Source: Silene conica (Eukaryota > Streptophyta > Magnoliopsida > Caryophyllales > Caryophyllaceae). Taken from it: a DNA stretch of 64,000 nt. Location of the stretch: positions 76,785,681 to 76,849,680 of the forward strand of contig CM055315.2 in the NCBI GenBank assembly GCA_029255685.2, written 5' to 3'. Made by a program: the position numbers and the translations under genes. The notes below the pieces were generated by a model, which was not told where the DNA came from, did not search any database, and worked only from the letters and a program-made list of their open reading frames with translations. Positions 23,644 to 35,267 of this stretch are shown here, piece after piece; positions within the stretch are counted from its first letter, which is position 1, and the number at the start of each line of letters is the position of its first letter.

Positions 23644-24715
23644 TGTTGGATTAAATTATAGAACTAAAAAACTATAATTCAAGACAACAAGAAATATTGC
23701 AGTAACAAAATAAAGGACCATACCGAAACTGGAAAGTAGTGACGTGGTGCGGAACCACTGCCCTGAAAACTATTTCTCCGGTATGACCGTGGTGGTGATC
23801 AATACTGACCAGTAGTTCCCCAAGGTTTACACTACTACGATCTCCACGCAGCTCCGCCCACTTGGAACTGTGAGACTTGGAACAATATTTTAACTTTACC
23901 AAAACAACTCTTCTTTTGTAGAAAAGAGGAAGAGAAGGAGTGAGTGAGGTTGATTGAAGGGAGGGTAAGTGCTCTTCTTATATAGCAAAAATAAGAAGGA
24001 ACTCTTGTTTTTTCACCAATGTAGGACAATAAGTGAGTTCTCCTTATATAGCATACAAAGGAAGGAATAATCAGAGTAAAATGTCAATGTAACCCAGCTT
24101 ATAAGTTCTTTGATATACCCAACTTTGTTTAGAAAGTGTTGAGTAGTTCTTTTCTTAAGTTTGGCTTGCATGATTATATGTTAAAAGCCAAAGAGAATAT
24201 CCTATCTCTTGCATTTTTTTTTTTTTTACTATGGGAGTGTTAGTGTTATTTTCTGTTATGATTTATCATTTTTATTGACCCTCTACTTCAATGAGAAATT
24301 TATCAGCCACGTTTTTAAAACATACTTCGTAAATTATTGTTATTGTGGTAACTTTACTTTATGGTAAAATCTTTATCAAAAGATTCTGGATGCGTACAAT
24401 ACATAAATTTATAAAAGGCTCTGTTATCCGTAGTTCCTTGTCCCATTTGTTTATGAATAAACGTACACTTTTGTGGTTAATTAGTTAGGTTGGAATAGTA
24501 TTATACAGTAATCAGTTACTCTTCTTTGTGTAGTGGTGATGTCAGTGTAATCGACCACGTATACAAGCGACAAATTAATAAGTAATCATCACTGCCCTTG
24601 CTGTTAGTTTATATAGACATGAAGTACGGAGGACATTATTGTCCACTAACTTGGTGATTTTAGAAAGGTGCATGTGGTGAGTGGTGAGTGGTGAGTGGTG
24701 ACCCCGGTATAATAC
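23644..24715. other. Unassigned; LTR-like sequence in its left half
   Basis: The left part begins TGTTGGATTAAATTATAG and carries two 'CTTATATAGC' words near 23977 and 24045. This resembles a retrotransposon LTR end and promoter, but I could not find a matching second end or duplication. Nothing recognisable lies in 24150-24715 apart from a short 'GTGGTGAGTG' repeat near 24675-24700. Confidence 0.3.
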
Positions 24716-24744
24716 TTAGGTCCTATTCTTTCTGGCTTTTTAGA

Positions 24745-24915
24745 GCTGAACTGAACTGAGCTGAACTGAACTGGGCTGAGCTGAGCTGAACTGAACTGAA
24801 TCGAGCTGAGCTGAGCTGAACTGAACTGAATCGAGCTGAGCTGAACTGAACTGAACTGAGCTGAACTGAACTGAACTGAATTTAATCGAGCTGAACTGAA
24901 CTGAGCTGAATGAAA
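24745..24915 (+). repeat. CTGAR pentamer array (left)
   Basis: Roughly 30 tandem CTGAA or CTGAG units with occasional ATCGAG variants, inside the left end of the Harbinger-type element. Confidence 0.85.
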
Positions 24916-25588
24916 CAGAAATTAATAGAAATAAACTGAATATAAATGTTTAATTAAAGTTTAATAACTAATAATAATATTATTATTAATAATAATATAA
25001 AAAAGTTTGATTAATATAAATTTGCGATTTTTTAAAAAATAATTATATTATTAAAGTAACCATATCTAGGCCAAAATGACCATTTTATTAAAGTATTGTC
25101 CAAACTACCCATATCTAGGCTAAAAAAATGTATTTACTTAATTTAATCATTTGAATTTAAAAAACCCAATGCAAATCACTAGTTAACCCAAAAAAATCCA
25201 TTCAGAAGAAACTATCAGCCATACCCTTGAATTTTCCTCTAATTGAACCATAAAGTACAGCCAAATCAAATCACAATACAACATCAAAGTATTCAAGGAA
25301 GAACATATTCAAACATGGATGATAAAGAACGGAAGAAACTCATGGATAAAGTTCAAAAATAAATTGCAAAAAAAATAGGGCGTGATATTGGTGTCCATAA
25401 TGACCTCGATAATGAAGCACATCAAGACGATACGGTAGTCAATAGCGAAGCAACATAGATAATGTCTTTGTTAATGATATCTATATTTTCAAGATTACGA
25501 TTTTCGATTGTGTTAACAAATGTTATTATTTGAATGTTATCAAAATTTACTTCTCAATTACATTTTTTCCACTCTTTCATGTTTACTA

Positions 25589-25790
25589 CTAATAATAATA
25601 ATAATAATAATAATAAGATGAAGAAATAATAAAAACAACAACAAAAACAACAATAATAATCATAATAATAATTATTAATTAATAATAATAAATAGAATAA
25701 TAATAAATAAATAAAATAATAATAATAACAATAATAATAACAAAAACAATAATAATGCAAATAATAATAATAATAATAATAATAATGTGG
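25589..25790. repeat. AAT/AAC microsatellite
   Basis: Imperfect AAT trinucleotide repeats with AAC and AAAT interruptions in the core of the Harbinger-type element. Confidence 0.85.
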
Positions 25791-25804
25791 GTTGAATTTA
25801 ATAA

Positions 25805-25935
25805 AGTCGAGTTGAACTGAACTGAACTGTATGGAGCTGAGCTAAACTGAACTGAACTGAACTGAATGGAGCTGAGCTGAGCTGAACTGAACTGAACTGA
25901 ACTGAATAGAGCTGAGCTGAACTGAAACGAGCTGA
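25805..25935 (+). repeat. CTGAR pentamer array (right)
   Basis: The same pentamer in the same strand orientation as the left array, inside the right end of the Harbinger-type element. Confidence 0.85.
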
Positions 25936-25962
25936 AAATAAGCCAGAAAGAACAGGGCCTTA

Positions 25963-26306
25963 CTAGCACTATGAGAATAATCTTCTAAAATCTAAATTAT
26001 TACTCTCTTAGTTACGGTTAATAGTTTACATTTACAAAATAAAGTAAAATTTAAATTATTCACTAGTATCTGACTATCTGTGTTATCCCAACTATCCAAC
26101 GTGGCCGTGGGTGTTGTGCCTGACATATGTCGAGTGTCGAATACAACTATTTTGTACGGATTTTTAATTTTTCTGGAGTAAAATGAAGTGGTAAAGTGTC
26201 GCGTGGGTGTTGGAGTAACATAGAGGACAAAGAGGGTACTACCGTAGAAATATATACTTTCAGCTTGTTATTTAATTTGATTATTTTTCAAAATGCTCTT
26301 TATATA
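25963..26306. other. Intergenic, nothing recognised
   Basis: No gene or repeat signal could be supported between the Harbinger-type element and the next small Mutator-type element. Confidence 0.45.
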
Positions 26307-26315
26307 TTTTCACAA

Positions 26316-26461
26316 TAGTAGGTCTTGCTTGCGACGGGTCGTCATTTGTGACAGATATTTTGAAAATGAGTTAGTGGAGAAAGGGGACCACATAAATAGT
26401 GTTGGAGAGAGAGAAAAAGTGGATTTGCGACGGATAGTGCCGTTGCAAATAAGAATTTGTG
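26316..26461. mobile_element. Small Mutator-type MITE (146 bp)
   Basis: It starts TAGTAGGTCTTGCTTGCGAC and ends AATAAGAATTTGTG, with a perfect 9-bp duplication TTTTCACAA (26307-26315 and 26462-26470). Same family as 5379-5561 and 15199-15389, and end-matched to the 10-kb Mutator-like element. Confidence 0.85.
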
Positions 26462-26633
26462 TTTTCACAAAGGTATGTACCCAATAAAAATTGAACGATG
26501 AAAGTGTATACCATTATAATAAAACAAATTTTATGTTAGTGGATGATACAAGTCATATGAACATGTTAACTATTTTAGTTTACAAAACATGATTTGTTAA
26601 ATAGCTCCTATATTTCTATTTAGAAGAGTATTG

Positions 26634-27631
26634 TGTGGGGAATATTGCGCGTATTCACCCTAAAATTGCAGGATTATAATGAAATATGCAATTGTGAATA
26701 TCGTCATAAGATTAAAAACAGGAGAAAAGAAGTACAACCTTTAGTCCTCGCGCAAAAGGCCTAAGAACAGGAATTAATGCAAATTCCCTCCTATAACTTG
26801 CACCCAAGACTTAATCTGAGACGTGGCCGCGTGAGCTAGAAATCCTCTCCAATTGCCTTGCAATATAGGGAGAGCCCTTGAGGTTTTAGATGTGAGATCT
26901 GAGGTTTTGGGAGAAGAGTGCTCTCAAAACCCTAATTTTCTTTTGAGAATTATGTTACAGTGCAACAAGAGTAACTGATATAAGGAGAGTCCTCCTCCTT
27001 ATATAGTTATTTCGGCCGAAATTAGAGTTTGGGTAGGAGTGGGCTTTCCACTCTTACCTTATTCTAATTCGTGATTCGACCCAATTAGCTTTAATATATT
27101 TCGCGGGTTTATGTTTATAAATCGTAACATGTTATCAGATATTAATACAGTCGATATATTAATAATAGTCTGACAAAATATGATATTGTATAATTACCCA
27201 AATTAATATAACTGTTTATATTAATACGCGAATATAATATTTAATTAAATATAACCGTTTATATTTAATTTACGAATTAATCTTGTAATCCGTATTAGCT
27301 AAAATTATTTAATCCGTATTAAATAATAATTCTCAACATCTTATTGACTAATTTAATAGTCAATACCTCTGACTAACCGTTTAGTCATATCCGGCAAAAT
27401 GTGACTGTATTTTCATACCTTCACATCTCTCAAACGTGTCCTATAGGTGTGACGTATAGGGACCAGTTGACCACCGCCATCCGTATGACAATAACGTCAA
27501 ACTTATCTAGCAAGCCAACCGTTATTGATAAACGTGGATCAACTGGTAATAATACAGAAGTATGCCCTTGTGATCCTTAAAGAGATTTAATAAGTCATTG
27601 TACTTAATTGTTAAGGACACCAGCCCCAACA
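26634..27631 (-). repeat. 3' LTR of the whole-looking Copia element
   Basis: 998 bp. On the minus strand it begins TGTTGGGGCTGG and ends TTCCCCACA. It matches 34270-35267 without visible differences. 'CCTTATATAG' near 26996-27005 is the likely promoter TATA region. Confidence 0.95.
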
Positions 27632-28493
27632 ATCTCCCACTTGTCCGTACAAGGGTATGTTCAATGACGTTATCACACTACATGTGGAGGACACAATCTC
27701 CAACAAACTCCCACTTGTCCGTACAAGTGTAGGTGCGATAACCGAATCTCATATCCTTTTAAAATTTCTCCCACTCAATGTAAGACAATTTGCAAATCCG
27801 TATTCGCAAAGGTCGTATCTCACAAGCGATCTGTATCAAGAGTGGTTTCCCCGACTAGAGAGTAACTTAACTGATAAAACGAATCTGTATTCGAGCATGG
27901 CCATGCATTTCAGTTACTACTCCTCGAGTGGCCCTGAGAAATGATAAAATCCTGATAAGGGTTTGGATATTTCCCTCAACTCGAATCCTGCCGATATCGC
28001 CCAGCATGAAATAACCCAGAAAAAATCCTCTTGGCCCCTGTTACGGTGACCGTGGGAAAGAAACCAAAGTTACCCAAAATCTGTCTTAATCTCAGGAAAC
28101 AGTTGAAAGTCAAAAGACTCGACTCTAAGGAACACTATGGAGGTCCTATCCACGACCTGGCATCCAATGTTATAAAACATTTAGGACTCCATAACGATGT
28201 CACGGGGTGTCCTACGAGATATCCGTATAACTCGCCTTTGTGATTGGTCAGTCATCCACGTGACTTATGGCTCGTTGAACCCACCATCAACCAACGTCAC
28301 AAAATGATTACCTGAGTTATCAGCTCAAGTGGGTAATCAAGGACCAAAACGATGTAATGTTAATCAGTTCACTTTGTGGTGTTCAAAATTGGCGTACAAT
28401 TCCACATGAGAAACAAAACATTTTATATCATAACAATAAGGTTGAATAGAGTACACGAGAAAATGAATTATCACATGAATTCATAAAAGAGTA
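27632..28493 (-). other. 3' untranslated region and polypurine tract of the Copia element
   Basis: About 860 bp between the end of pol and the 3' LTR. The GTGGGAGATT tract abuts the LTR. Blocks such as 'CTCCTCGAGTGGCCCTGAGA' and 'TCTCCCACTCAATG' are shared with the element at 62577-64000, whose LTR is otherwise different. Confidence 0.75.
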
Positions 28494-31400
28494 CTACAAC
28501 TTAGGAACACATCCAATTCCCATGGAATGAATGTGCCCTTCATGCTTATCACGTGGTAATGCTTTTGTGAGAGGATCGGCTATGTTGTCATCCGTAGCGA
28601 TCTTTTCAATAAAAATCTCCTTTTGCTCCACGTAATCCCTGATTAGATGAGCTTTCCGTTGTACATGCCTAGCCTTGCTGCTAGACTTATGCTCCTTAGC
28701 TTGGAAGATGGCACCACTATTGTCACAATAGACGGTGATTGGGTCATTCGAACTAGGCACTACTGATAGTCCTTGTAAGAATTGACGCATCCATATTGCT
28801 TCCTTAGCTGCTTCTGAGGCGGCATAGTACTCGGACTCAGTCGTAGAATCTGCTGTAACACTCTGTTTAGAACTTTTCCAGCTGACAGCAGCGCCATTAA
28901 GAGTAAAGACAAATCCAGACTGAGATTTCGAGTCATCTCGATCTGTTTGGAAGCTAGCATCTGCGTAACCCGTGGCGCAGAGCGTCGAGTCGCCTCCAAA
29001 AGTCAATCCCCAATCTTTAGTCCTCCGTAGGTACTTAAGAATGTTTTTCACGGCCATCCAGTGTTGTTCACCTGGATGAGCTTGGAATCGACTTGTCATA
29101 CTCAATGCATATGCAACGTCAGGACGTGTGCATATCATGGCATACATGATCGATCCTATTGCCGAAGCATAAGGAATCCGACTCATGCGCTCTTTCTCTT
29201 CCACTGACTTAGCTTCTTGAGACTTGCTCAAGTGAAGCCCAGGAGTCATAGGAAGGAACCCCTTCTTGGAGTTCGTCATACTGAATCTCTCCAGAATCTT
29301 CTCTATATAAGACTCCTGACTGAGAGACAACATCCGTCGTGATCTATCCCTGTAGATACGGATGCCCAAAATTCTTTGTGCCTCTCCCAGATCTTTCATC
29401 TGGAAGTGGTTTTTCAACCATGCTTTAACCGAAGATAAGAGAGGTATGTCATTCCCAATCAAGAGTATGTCATCGACATACAGTACTAGGAATACAATCT
29501 TACTCCCACTCGACTTGATATAGAGACATGGTTCCTCGACTGATCGAATGAACCCATTCTCTTTTATCACTTGGTCGAAGCGATGATTCCAACTCCGCGA
29601 TGCTTGCTTAAGTCCATAGATGGAACGCTTAAGCTTGCAAACTTTCTTAGGATGTGCTGAATCGATAAAACCCTCGGGTTGTACCATGTACAACTCTTCC
29701 TCCAAATAACCGTTTAAGAAGGCAGTTTTAACGTCCATTTGCCATATTTCATAGTCATGAAATGCGGCGATCGCTAAGATAATCCGAATGGAACGTAGCA
29801 TGACTACGGGTGCAAAGATCTCATCGTAGTGCAAGCCTGGCACTTGGGTGAAACCTTTAGCAACTAGTCTAGCCTTATGGATATCTTGTTGTCCTTCCAC
29901 GGCATGCTTTATCTTGTAAAGCCATTTGCATTGAAGGGGACGTACCTTTGCAGGTAGGTCCACAAGATCCCACACGTTGTTCTCATACATGGAGTCCATC
30001 TCGGATTGCATGGCTTCTAGCCATAGCTTTGAGTCAGAACTGGTCATGGCACCTTTATAGGTTGTGGGTTCATTACCCTCTAGGAGTAAGATGTCATCTG
30101 TATCGTGTTCCTCGACCATACCAATGTATCTGTCCGGTGGAATAGAGACTCTTCCCGACCTCCTAGGTTCCTCAGGGATATCTACCGCAGCCTCGGTTAG
30201 AGGTACTGTTTCCTCCAATGGTTGCTCGGTAGTTGGTTCTTGAACCTCCGATAACTCGAAGGTTCTATTACTCGACTTGTTCTCGAGAAATTCTTTCTCT
30301 AAGAACGTCGCACTAGCCGCAACAAAAACACGTTGTTCGGTAGGCGAGTAGAAGTAATGACCAAACGTTCCCTTTGGGTAGCCTATAAAGTATGTCTTGA
30401 CCGATCGCGGGCCGAGCTTATCCTCGTGTCTCCACTTGACATAAGCCTCGCAGCCCCAAACCCGAATAAAGGACAAGTTAGGGACCGTTCCCTTCCATAG
30501 CTCGAATGGAGTCTTGTCAACAGCTTTAGACGGACTTCGGTTAAGAATTAGAGCGGCTGACAAAAGAGCATAGCCCCACAATGAATCAGGCACAACGGTG
30601 TGACTCATCATGGATCGAACCATATCGAGTAAAGTTCGATTTCTCCGTTCGGACACACCATTTAATTGTGGTGTTCCAGGTGGAGTCAACTGTAGCACGA
30701 TCCCACAGTCTTTTAGGTGTTGATCAAACTCGTGTGAAAGATACTCACCACCACGATCCGAACGTAGTGCTTTAATCTTTCTACCCAGCTGGTTCTGTAC
30801 CCGATTCTGGTATTCTTTGAACTTGCCAAAGGATTCACTTTTATGTTTCATCAAGTAGACATAGCCATATCTACTCAAATCATCCGTGAAAGTGATGAAA
30901 TACCTATAGCCATCTCGTGCGTTGATCGACATAGGGCCACATACGTCCGTATGTATGAGTCCTAATAGGTCGGCAGCGCGCATTCCAACACCTTTGAAGG
31001 AAATACGAGTCATTTTGCCGATGAGACATGATTCACACGTGCCATATGATTCGAAATCAAAGGGCGAAATAGCTCCATTCTGTATGAGCTGTTTAACGCG
31101 TTTCTCATTTATGTGTCCCATTCGACAATGCCATAGGTAAGTTTGATCTTTGTCACCTACCTTTATTCTTTTATTATTCACATGTAATATCTCGGTAGTT
31201 TGATCTAAAACATAAATTCCATTCATGGAAACTGCCTTGCCATAAATCATATTGTGTAAGGAGAAAATACAGTTATTATTCTCTATTACAAATGAAAATC
31301 CGAGTTTGTCAAGTGCAGAAACTGAAATAATGTTTTTGGATAAACTAGGAACATAATAACAGTTATACAAAAATAACTCGAATCCACTTGGAAGCTGGAT

Positions 31401-32525
31401 TACGTATGTTCCCTTCGAGACTGCAGCCACACGTGCTCCATTCCCGACACGCAGGTCCACCTCACCCTTGATTAGGGGTTCTTGGTTTCGGAGGCCCTGC
31501 ACATGATTACATAGATGAGAACCACAACCAGTATCAAGTACCCAAGTTCCGCAACTTGCGTGGTTAATCTCAATCATGTGAATAAAAGAAGAAGAAGACA
31601 TACCAACAGGAGTAACACGGCCTGCTTTAATGTCCTCGCGATACACGGGGCAGGAGCGCCTCCAATGCCCAGTCTTGTGGCAATGGTGACATTCCATGCT
31701 TGTATCCTTGCTCTTTGTCTTGCCTTGTGAGTTACTCGACTCACCAGCCCCACTCTTAGCAAATCCTGGTTTCTTGAACCTGGGCTTACCTACTGCTAGG
31801 TCGCCCTGGGCTTTAGCCTTCCCTTTACCTTTCCCCTTACTGGAGATCATGAGAACATCCTGCTTAAGACTCCCACTCAACTTAAGATCCTTCTCAGTCT
31901 GTACGAGAAGGGAGTGGAGCTCATGGGGAGTCTTCTTCATGTCGTTCATGTAGTAGTTGGCCCTAAAGAGGGCGAACCCGTCATGAAGCGAATGAAGCAT
32001 GCGATCAACGATGATGTTCTCACTGATCTTGCAGTTTAGGGACTCCAGTTTCTCGATATTCTCAATCATGTTGAGAATATGTGGGCTAACAGCTTGGCCC
32101 TTCTGGAGTTTCGCCTCAAAGAAGCGACAGGTATGCTCATAAGAAACGATTCTCGGAGCCTTGGAGAATTCGTTAGTGAGCGTGGTGAAAATCTTGTTTG
32201 CACCATGGGTTATGAAGCGTCTTTGCAAATTGGATTCCATTGCATAGATGAGTACGTTCTTTATCGCACCCGCTTCCATAACGAAATCGCTATGAGCGCG
32301 AATTTCGTTGGCTCTAGCTCCAGTTCCTGGGTTTGGCGGAATGGGCTCAGTTAAGAACTTGAGCTTTCCGTCAGCAATGGCAGCATTCCGTAGTGCTGCC
32401 TCCCAGTCAGAGAAGTTTGACCCATCATTCCTCAGTCTAGTTGACTGATTCATGGAGTCCATGAAGGCTTTTAGCCAGGATTCACGTGCTAGCTTGGCAC
32501 TTGGCATTGGGTCTTCACCAGCCAT
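28494..32525 (-). CDS. Copia gag-pol polyprotein (1343 residues)
   Basis: The single frame of the young Copia element. Order: gag (about 1-260); Lys/Gly-rich linker; CCHC zinc knuckle CHHCHKTGHWRRSC near 278; protease with DTGCGSH near 330; pre-integrase motif HCRMGHINEKRV near 465; integrase with DxxGGE-type core and the plant Copia wording GVSERRNRTLLDMVRSMM; reverse transcriptase with YVDD near 1015; RNase H with DNSGAIF near 1270. It makes the capsid, maturation, reverse transcription and integration functions of the element. The frame is uninterrupted and of normal length. A lineage finer than Copia is not assigned. Confidence 0.95.
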   Translation of the reverse strand: MAGEDPMPSAKLARESWLKAFMDSMNQSTRLRNDGSNFSDWEAALRNAAIADGKLKFLTEPIPPNPGTGARANEIRAHSDFVMEAGAIKNVLIYAMESNLQRRFITHGANKIFTTLTNEFSKAPRIVSYEHTCRFFEAKLQKGQAVSPHILNMIENIEKLESLNCKISENIIVDRMLHSLHDGFALFRANYYMNDMKKTPHELHSLLVQTEKDLKLSGSLKQDVLMISSKGKGKGKAKAQGDLAVGKPRFKKPGFAKSGAGESSNSQGKTKSKDTSMECHHCHKTGHWRRSCPVYREDIKAGRVTPVGMSSSSFIHMIEINHASCGTWVLDTGCGSHLCNHVQGLRNQEPLIKGEVDLRVGNGARVAAVSKGTYVIQLPSGFELFLYNCYYVPSLSKNIISVSALDKLGFSFVIENNNCIFSLHNMIYGKAVSMNGIYVLDQTTEILHVNNKRIKVGDKDQTYLWHCRMGHINEKRVKQLIQNGAISPFDFESYGTCESCLIGKMTRISFKGVGMRAADLLGLIHTDVCGPMSINARDGYRYFITFTDDLSRYGYVYLMKHKSESFGKFKEYQNRVQNQLGRKIKALRSDRGGEYLSHEFDQHLKDCGIVLQLTPPGTPQLNGVSERRNRTLLDMVRSMMSHTVVPDSLWGYALLSAALILNRSPSKAVDKTPFELWKGTVPNLSFIRVWGCEAYVKWRHEDKLGPRSVKTYFIGYPKGTFGHYFYSPTEQRVFVAASATFLEKEFLENKSSNRTFELSEVQEPTTEQPLEETVPLTEAAVDIPEEPRRSGRVSIPPDRYIGMVEEHDTDDILLLEGNEPTTYKGAMTSSDSKLWLEAMQSEMDSMYENNVWDLVDLPAKVRPLQCKWLYKIKHAVEGQQDIHKARLVAKGFTQVPGLHYDEIFAPVVMLRSIRIILAIAAFHDYEIWQMDVKTAFLNGYLEEELYMVQPEGFIDSAHPKKVCKLKRSIYGLKQASRSWNHRFDQVIKENGFIRSVEEPCLYIKSSGSKIVFLVLYVDDILLIGNDIPLLSSVKAWLKNHFQMKDLGEAQRILGIRIYRDRSRRMLSLSQESYIEKILERFSMTNSKKGFLPMTPGLHLSKSQEAKSVEEKERMSRIPYASAIGSIMYAMICTRPDVAYALSMTSRFQAHPGEQHWMAVKNILKYLRRTKDWGLTFGGDSTLCATGYADASFQTDRDDSKSQSGFVFTLNGAAVSWKSSKQSVTADSTTESEYYAASEAAKEAIWMRQFLQGLSVVPSSNDPITVYCDNSGAIFQAKEHKSSSKARHVQRKAHLIRDYVEQKEIFIEKIATDDNIADPLTKALPRDKHEGHIHSMGIGCVPKL

Positions 32526-33867
32526 TTTAGTTTTACAGCAGTTTTATTGAACGTGTTCTACACTGAAAAAGAAGATAAAACAAAACCATATAAGCAACTT
32601 ATTGTTGTGATTTAAGTCTATATTAAATTGAATTTAAACTCGTAGACTCAAGCATTTATATAATTGATCTCCCTCAAGAATTATATAAACGATCCCAAGA
32701 CTCAATTTCCGTATATTGATAAGCCCACAGTTTGGCTAATTCCAATCGTTGGAACTCTTGGTCGATAGGTTTCCGTATATCCTATCTTATTAGTCCATCT
32801 TAGTCACTGGAATATTATCGAGTGACCATGATGTTGAGATAAAATAAATCATCTGTTCCCACTTACCCGACGTAGAAGGGGTCATATTATGCCTACCGAC
32901 GAAGAAGGGATTCATGGGAGGCTGATTTATAAAGACTAATCTCAATTTTTGGTTATACGAGGAAGACCCCATCAACTTTTATTTATTCATATTTAAGTGA
33001 ACTAAAAACTAGCATAGCGTGAATGAATTAAATAAAGTGATGGCTTTAAATGACATGTGACATCTGTATTGTCACAGAAAACTAACGCGAGACCTCTACA
33101 TGAGTCAGTTTTCAGGCATGATATAGGTGGTTTGGTTTTTAGGCGGAATATGATGCAAGCTATTATCGATGAAAGCATAAAGATAAATGCAATAAACGTA
33201 AATAAAAGTCCTAGTGTGGCCTATCCTACCAAAATAAACATAAAACAACTTGGAATCCACTGTTGGACCCTAGAGGCTTGTCTTGATGTTCCATCTTGGT
33301 CCTTGCAGCGGGAGTGAGCATCCGGTCTCCGTCTTGTCTTTGGTCTTCACAAAATTACTAATTTAAATTACACGAGTAGACCTAGATACATTCTAATTTA
33401 AATACAAAAGTAATTACATGGCAAAAACCCAAAACGGAGATTCAAGATCTCAAAATTACAAGCAAGATCGTGTCCCATCATTACGGTAACACAATCTTCT
33501 AAGGCCACACTAAGTTACAACCGTTTGCAAAAATTAAATACGTTATTGAAAGCATTCAAGGCATTCACAAGACGATAAATAAAATGCATCAACTAAATAA
33601 AATTTATACATGACATAATACTGTTATTATGATAAATTTATACCAAACCACCTTTTTAGATTAAAATTAAGTGACTATACCGTTTTAATCACCAATTTTA
33701 ATAAACATATAATCCATTGTTTTAAACTGCTTTAAAACAATATGTATCAAACAAGGGTGAACCGTTTCACTAAATAATATACTATTTCCGTATACAGTAT
33801 ATTATTTTAAGCCATGTGAAAATAAGAAAACAAGTTATTTTCGAAAATAGATACCCCGAAACGAGAG

Positions 33868-34180
33868 CACTCGATCGAGTAACAGGGGCACTCGATCGAG
33901 TGTCAGGGTCACTCGATCGAGTGCAGCATGGCTCGATCGAGTGGCTCGTAAAATTGCAAATCGCTGCACTTTTTAAATTAAAACGAGTTTATAACTTGGA
34001 TTTAAAACTTGTAAATCATATATAAACAACAACAAAAGATTTACATATTGCTAAAAATATCGATTAATTAACAATATGCAAATTAGAATCGAAAACAAGA
34101 TCGATTTCTCACTAAAAACCCACGCACGGCAGCCTGGTACGATGGCACTCGATCGAGTGTCACAGGGACTCGATCGAGTG
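33868..34180. repeat. Six copies of the palindrome CACTCGATCGAGTG in the Copia leader
   Basis: Copies lie at 33868, 33889, 33910, 33931, 34146 and 34167. The core CTCGATCGAG is invariant and perfectly self-complementary; the flanks vary slightly. Spacing within both groups is 21 bp from start to start. They lie in the untranslated leader between the primer-binding site and gag. Confidence 0.9.
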
Positions 34181-34256
34181 CCTTCGACAGAAGGTACGGT
34201 TTTCAAAATTTTAAAGCTTATGAAAGACACAATTGTAAAATTTTCATGGCCTAAGT

Positions 34257-34267
34257 CTCTGATACCA
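34257..34267 (-). other. Primer-binding site for initiator tRNA-Met
   Basis: On the minus strand TGGTATCAGAG, complementary to the 3' end of plant initiator tRNA-Met, two bases inside the 5' LTR. Confidence 0.9.
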
Positions 34268-34269
34268 CT

Positions 34270-35267
34270 TGTGGGGAATATTGCGCGTATTCACCCTAAA
34301 ATTGCAGGATTATAATGAAATATGCAATTGTGAATATCGTCATAAGATTAAAAACAGGAGAAAAGAAGTACAACCTTTAGTCCTCGCGCAAAAGGCCTAA
34401 GAACAGGAATTAATGCAAATTCCCTCCTATAACTTGCACCCAAGACTTAATCTGAGACGTGGCCGCGTGAGCTAGAAATCCTCTCCAATTGCCTTGCAAT
34501 ATAGGGAGAGCCCTTGAGGTTTTAGATGTGAGATCTGAGGTTTTGGGAGAAGAGTGCTCTCAAAACCCTAATTTTCTTTTGAGAATTATGTTACAGTGCA
34601 ACAAGAGTAACTGATATAAGGAGAGTCCTCCTCCTTATATAGTTATTTCGGCCGAAATTAGAGTTTGGGTAGGAGTGGGCTTTCCACTCTTACCTTATTC
34701 TAATTCGTGATTCGACCCAATTAGCTTTAATATATTTCGCGGGTTTATGTTTATAAATCGTAACATGTTATCAGATATTAATACAGTCGATATATTAATA
34801 ATAGTCTGACAAAATATGATATTGTATAATTACCCAAATTAATATAACTGTTTATATTAATACGCGAATATAATATTTAATTAAATATAACCGTTTATAT
34901 TTAATTTACGAATTAATCTTGTAATCCGTATTAGCTAAAATTATTTAATCCGTATTAAATAATAATTCTCAACATCTTATTGACTAATTTAATAGTCAAT
35001 ACCTCTGACTAACCGTTTAGTCATATCCGGCAAAATGTGACTGTATTTTCATACCTTCACATCTCTCAAACGTGTCCTATAGGTGTGACGTATAGGGACC
35101 AGTTGACCACCGCCATCCGTATGACAATAACGTCAAACTTATCTAGCAAGCCAACCGTTATTGATAAACGTGGATCAACTGGTAATAATACAGAAGTATG
35201 CCCTTGTGATCCTTAAAGAGATTTAATAAGTCATTGTACTTAATTGTTAAGGACACCAGCCCCAACA
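34270..35267 (-). repeat. 5' LTR of the whole-looking Copia element
   Basis: 998 bp partner of 26634-27631, followed inward by the tRNA-Met primer-binding site two bases away. Confidence 0.95.

Larger units (their letters stand above)
24719..25959. mobile_element. PIF/Harbinger-type non-autonomous element
   Basis: Terminal inverted repeats GGTCCTATTCTTTCTGGCTT (24719-) and the complement of AAGCCAGAAAGAACAGGGCC (-25959), flanked by a TTA duplication (24716-24718, 25960-25962). A 3-bp TTA/TAA target is the Harbinger/Tourist signature. Just inside both ends are arrays of CTGAA/CTGAG pentamers (about 24745-24915 and 25805-25935) in the same orientation. The 1-kb core is AT-rich with AAT microsatellites and no transposase. 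Confidence 0.8.
26634..35267 (-). mobile_element. Copia LTR retrotransposon, looks whole
   Basis: An 8.6-kb minus-strand element with two 998-bp LTRs that read as identical by eye and a perfect TATTG duplication (26629-26633, 35268-35272). The primer-binding site TGGTATCAGAG (complement at 34257-34267) fits initiator tRNA-Met, and the purine tract lies at 27632-27642. One long open frame (28494-32525) encodes the polyprotein. The leader between primer site and gag (about 32526-34256) is long, and so is the 3' untranslated part (27643-28493). LTR identity implies a very recent insertion, probably well under 0.2 million years. Confidence 0.96.

Noticed and set aside
25554-25969. Tyr-rich and Ser/Gln-rich open frames
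   Set aside because: They are translations of the AAT microsatellite and the CTGAR arrays.
33816-34315. Small proteins with repeated 'ALDRV' motifs
   Set aside because: The repetition is the CTCGATCGAG palindrome in the Copia leader read as codons; no start context or family match.
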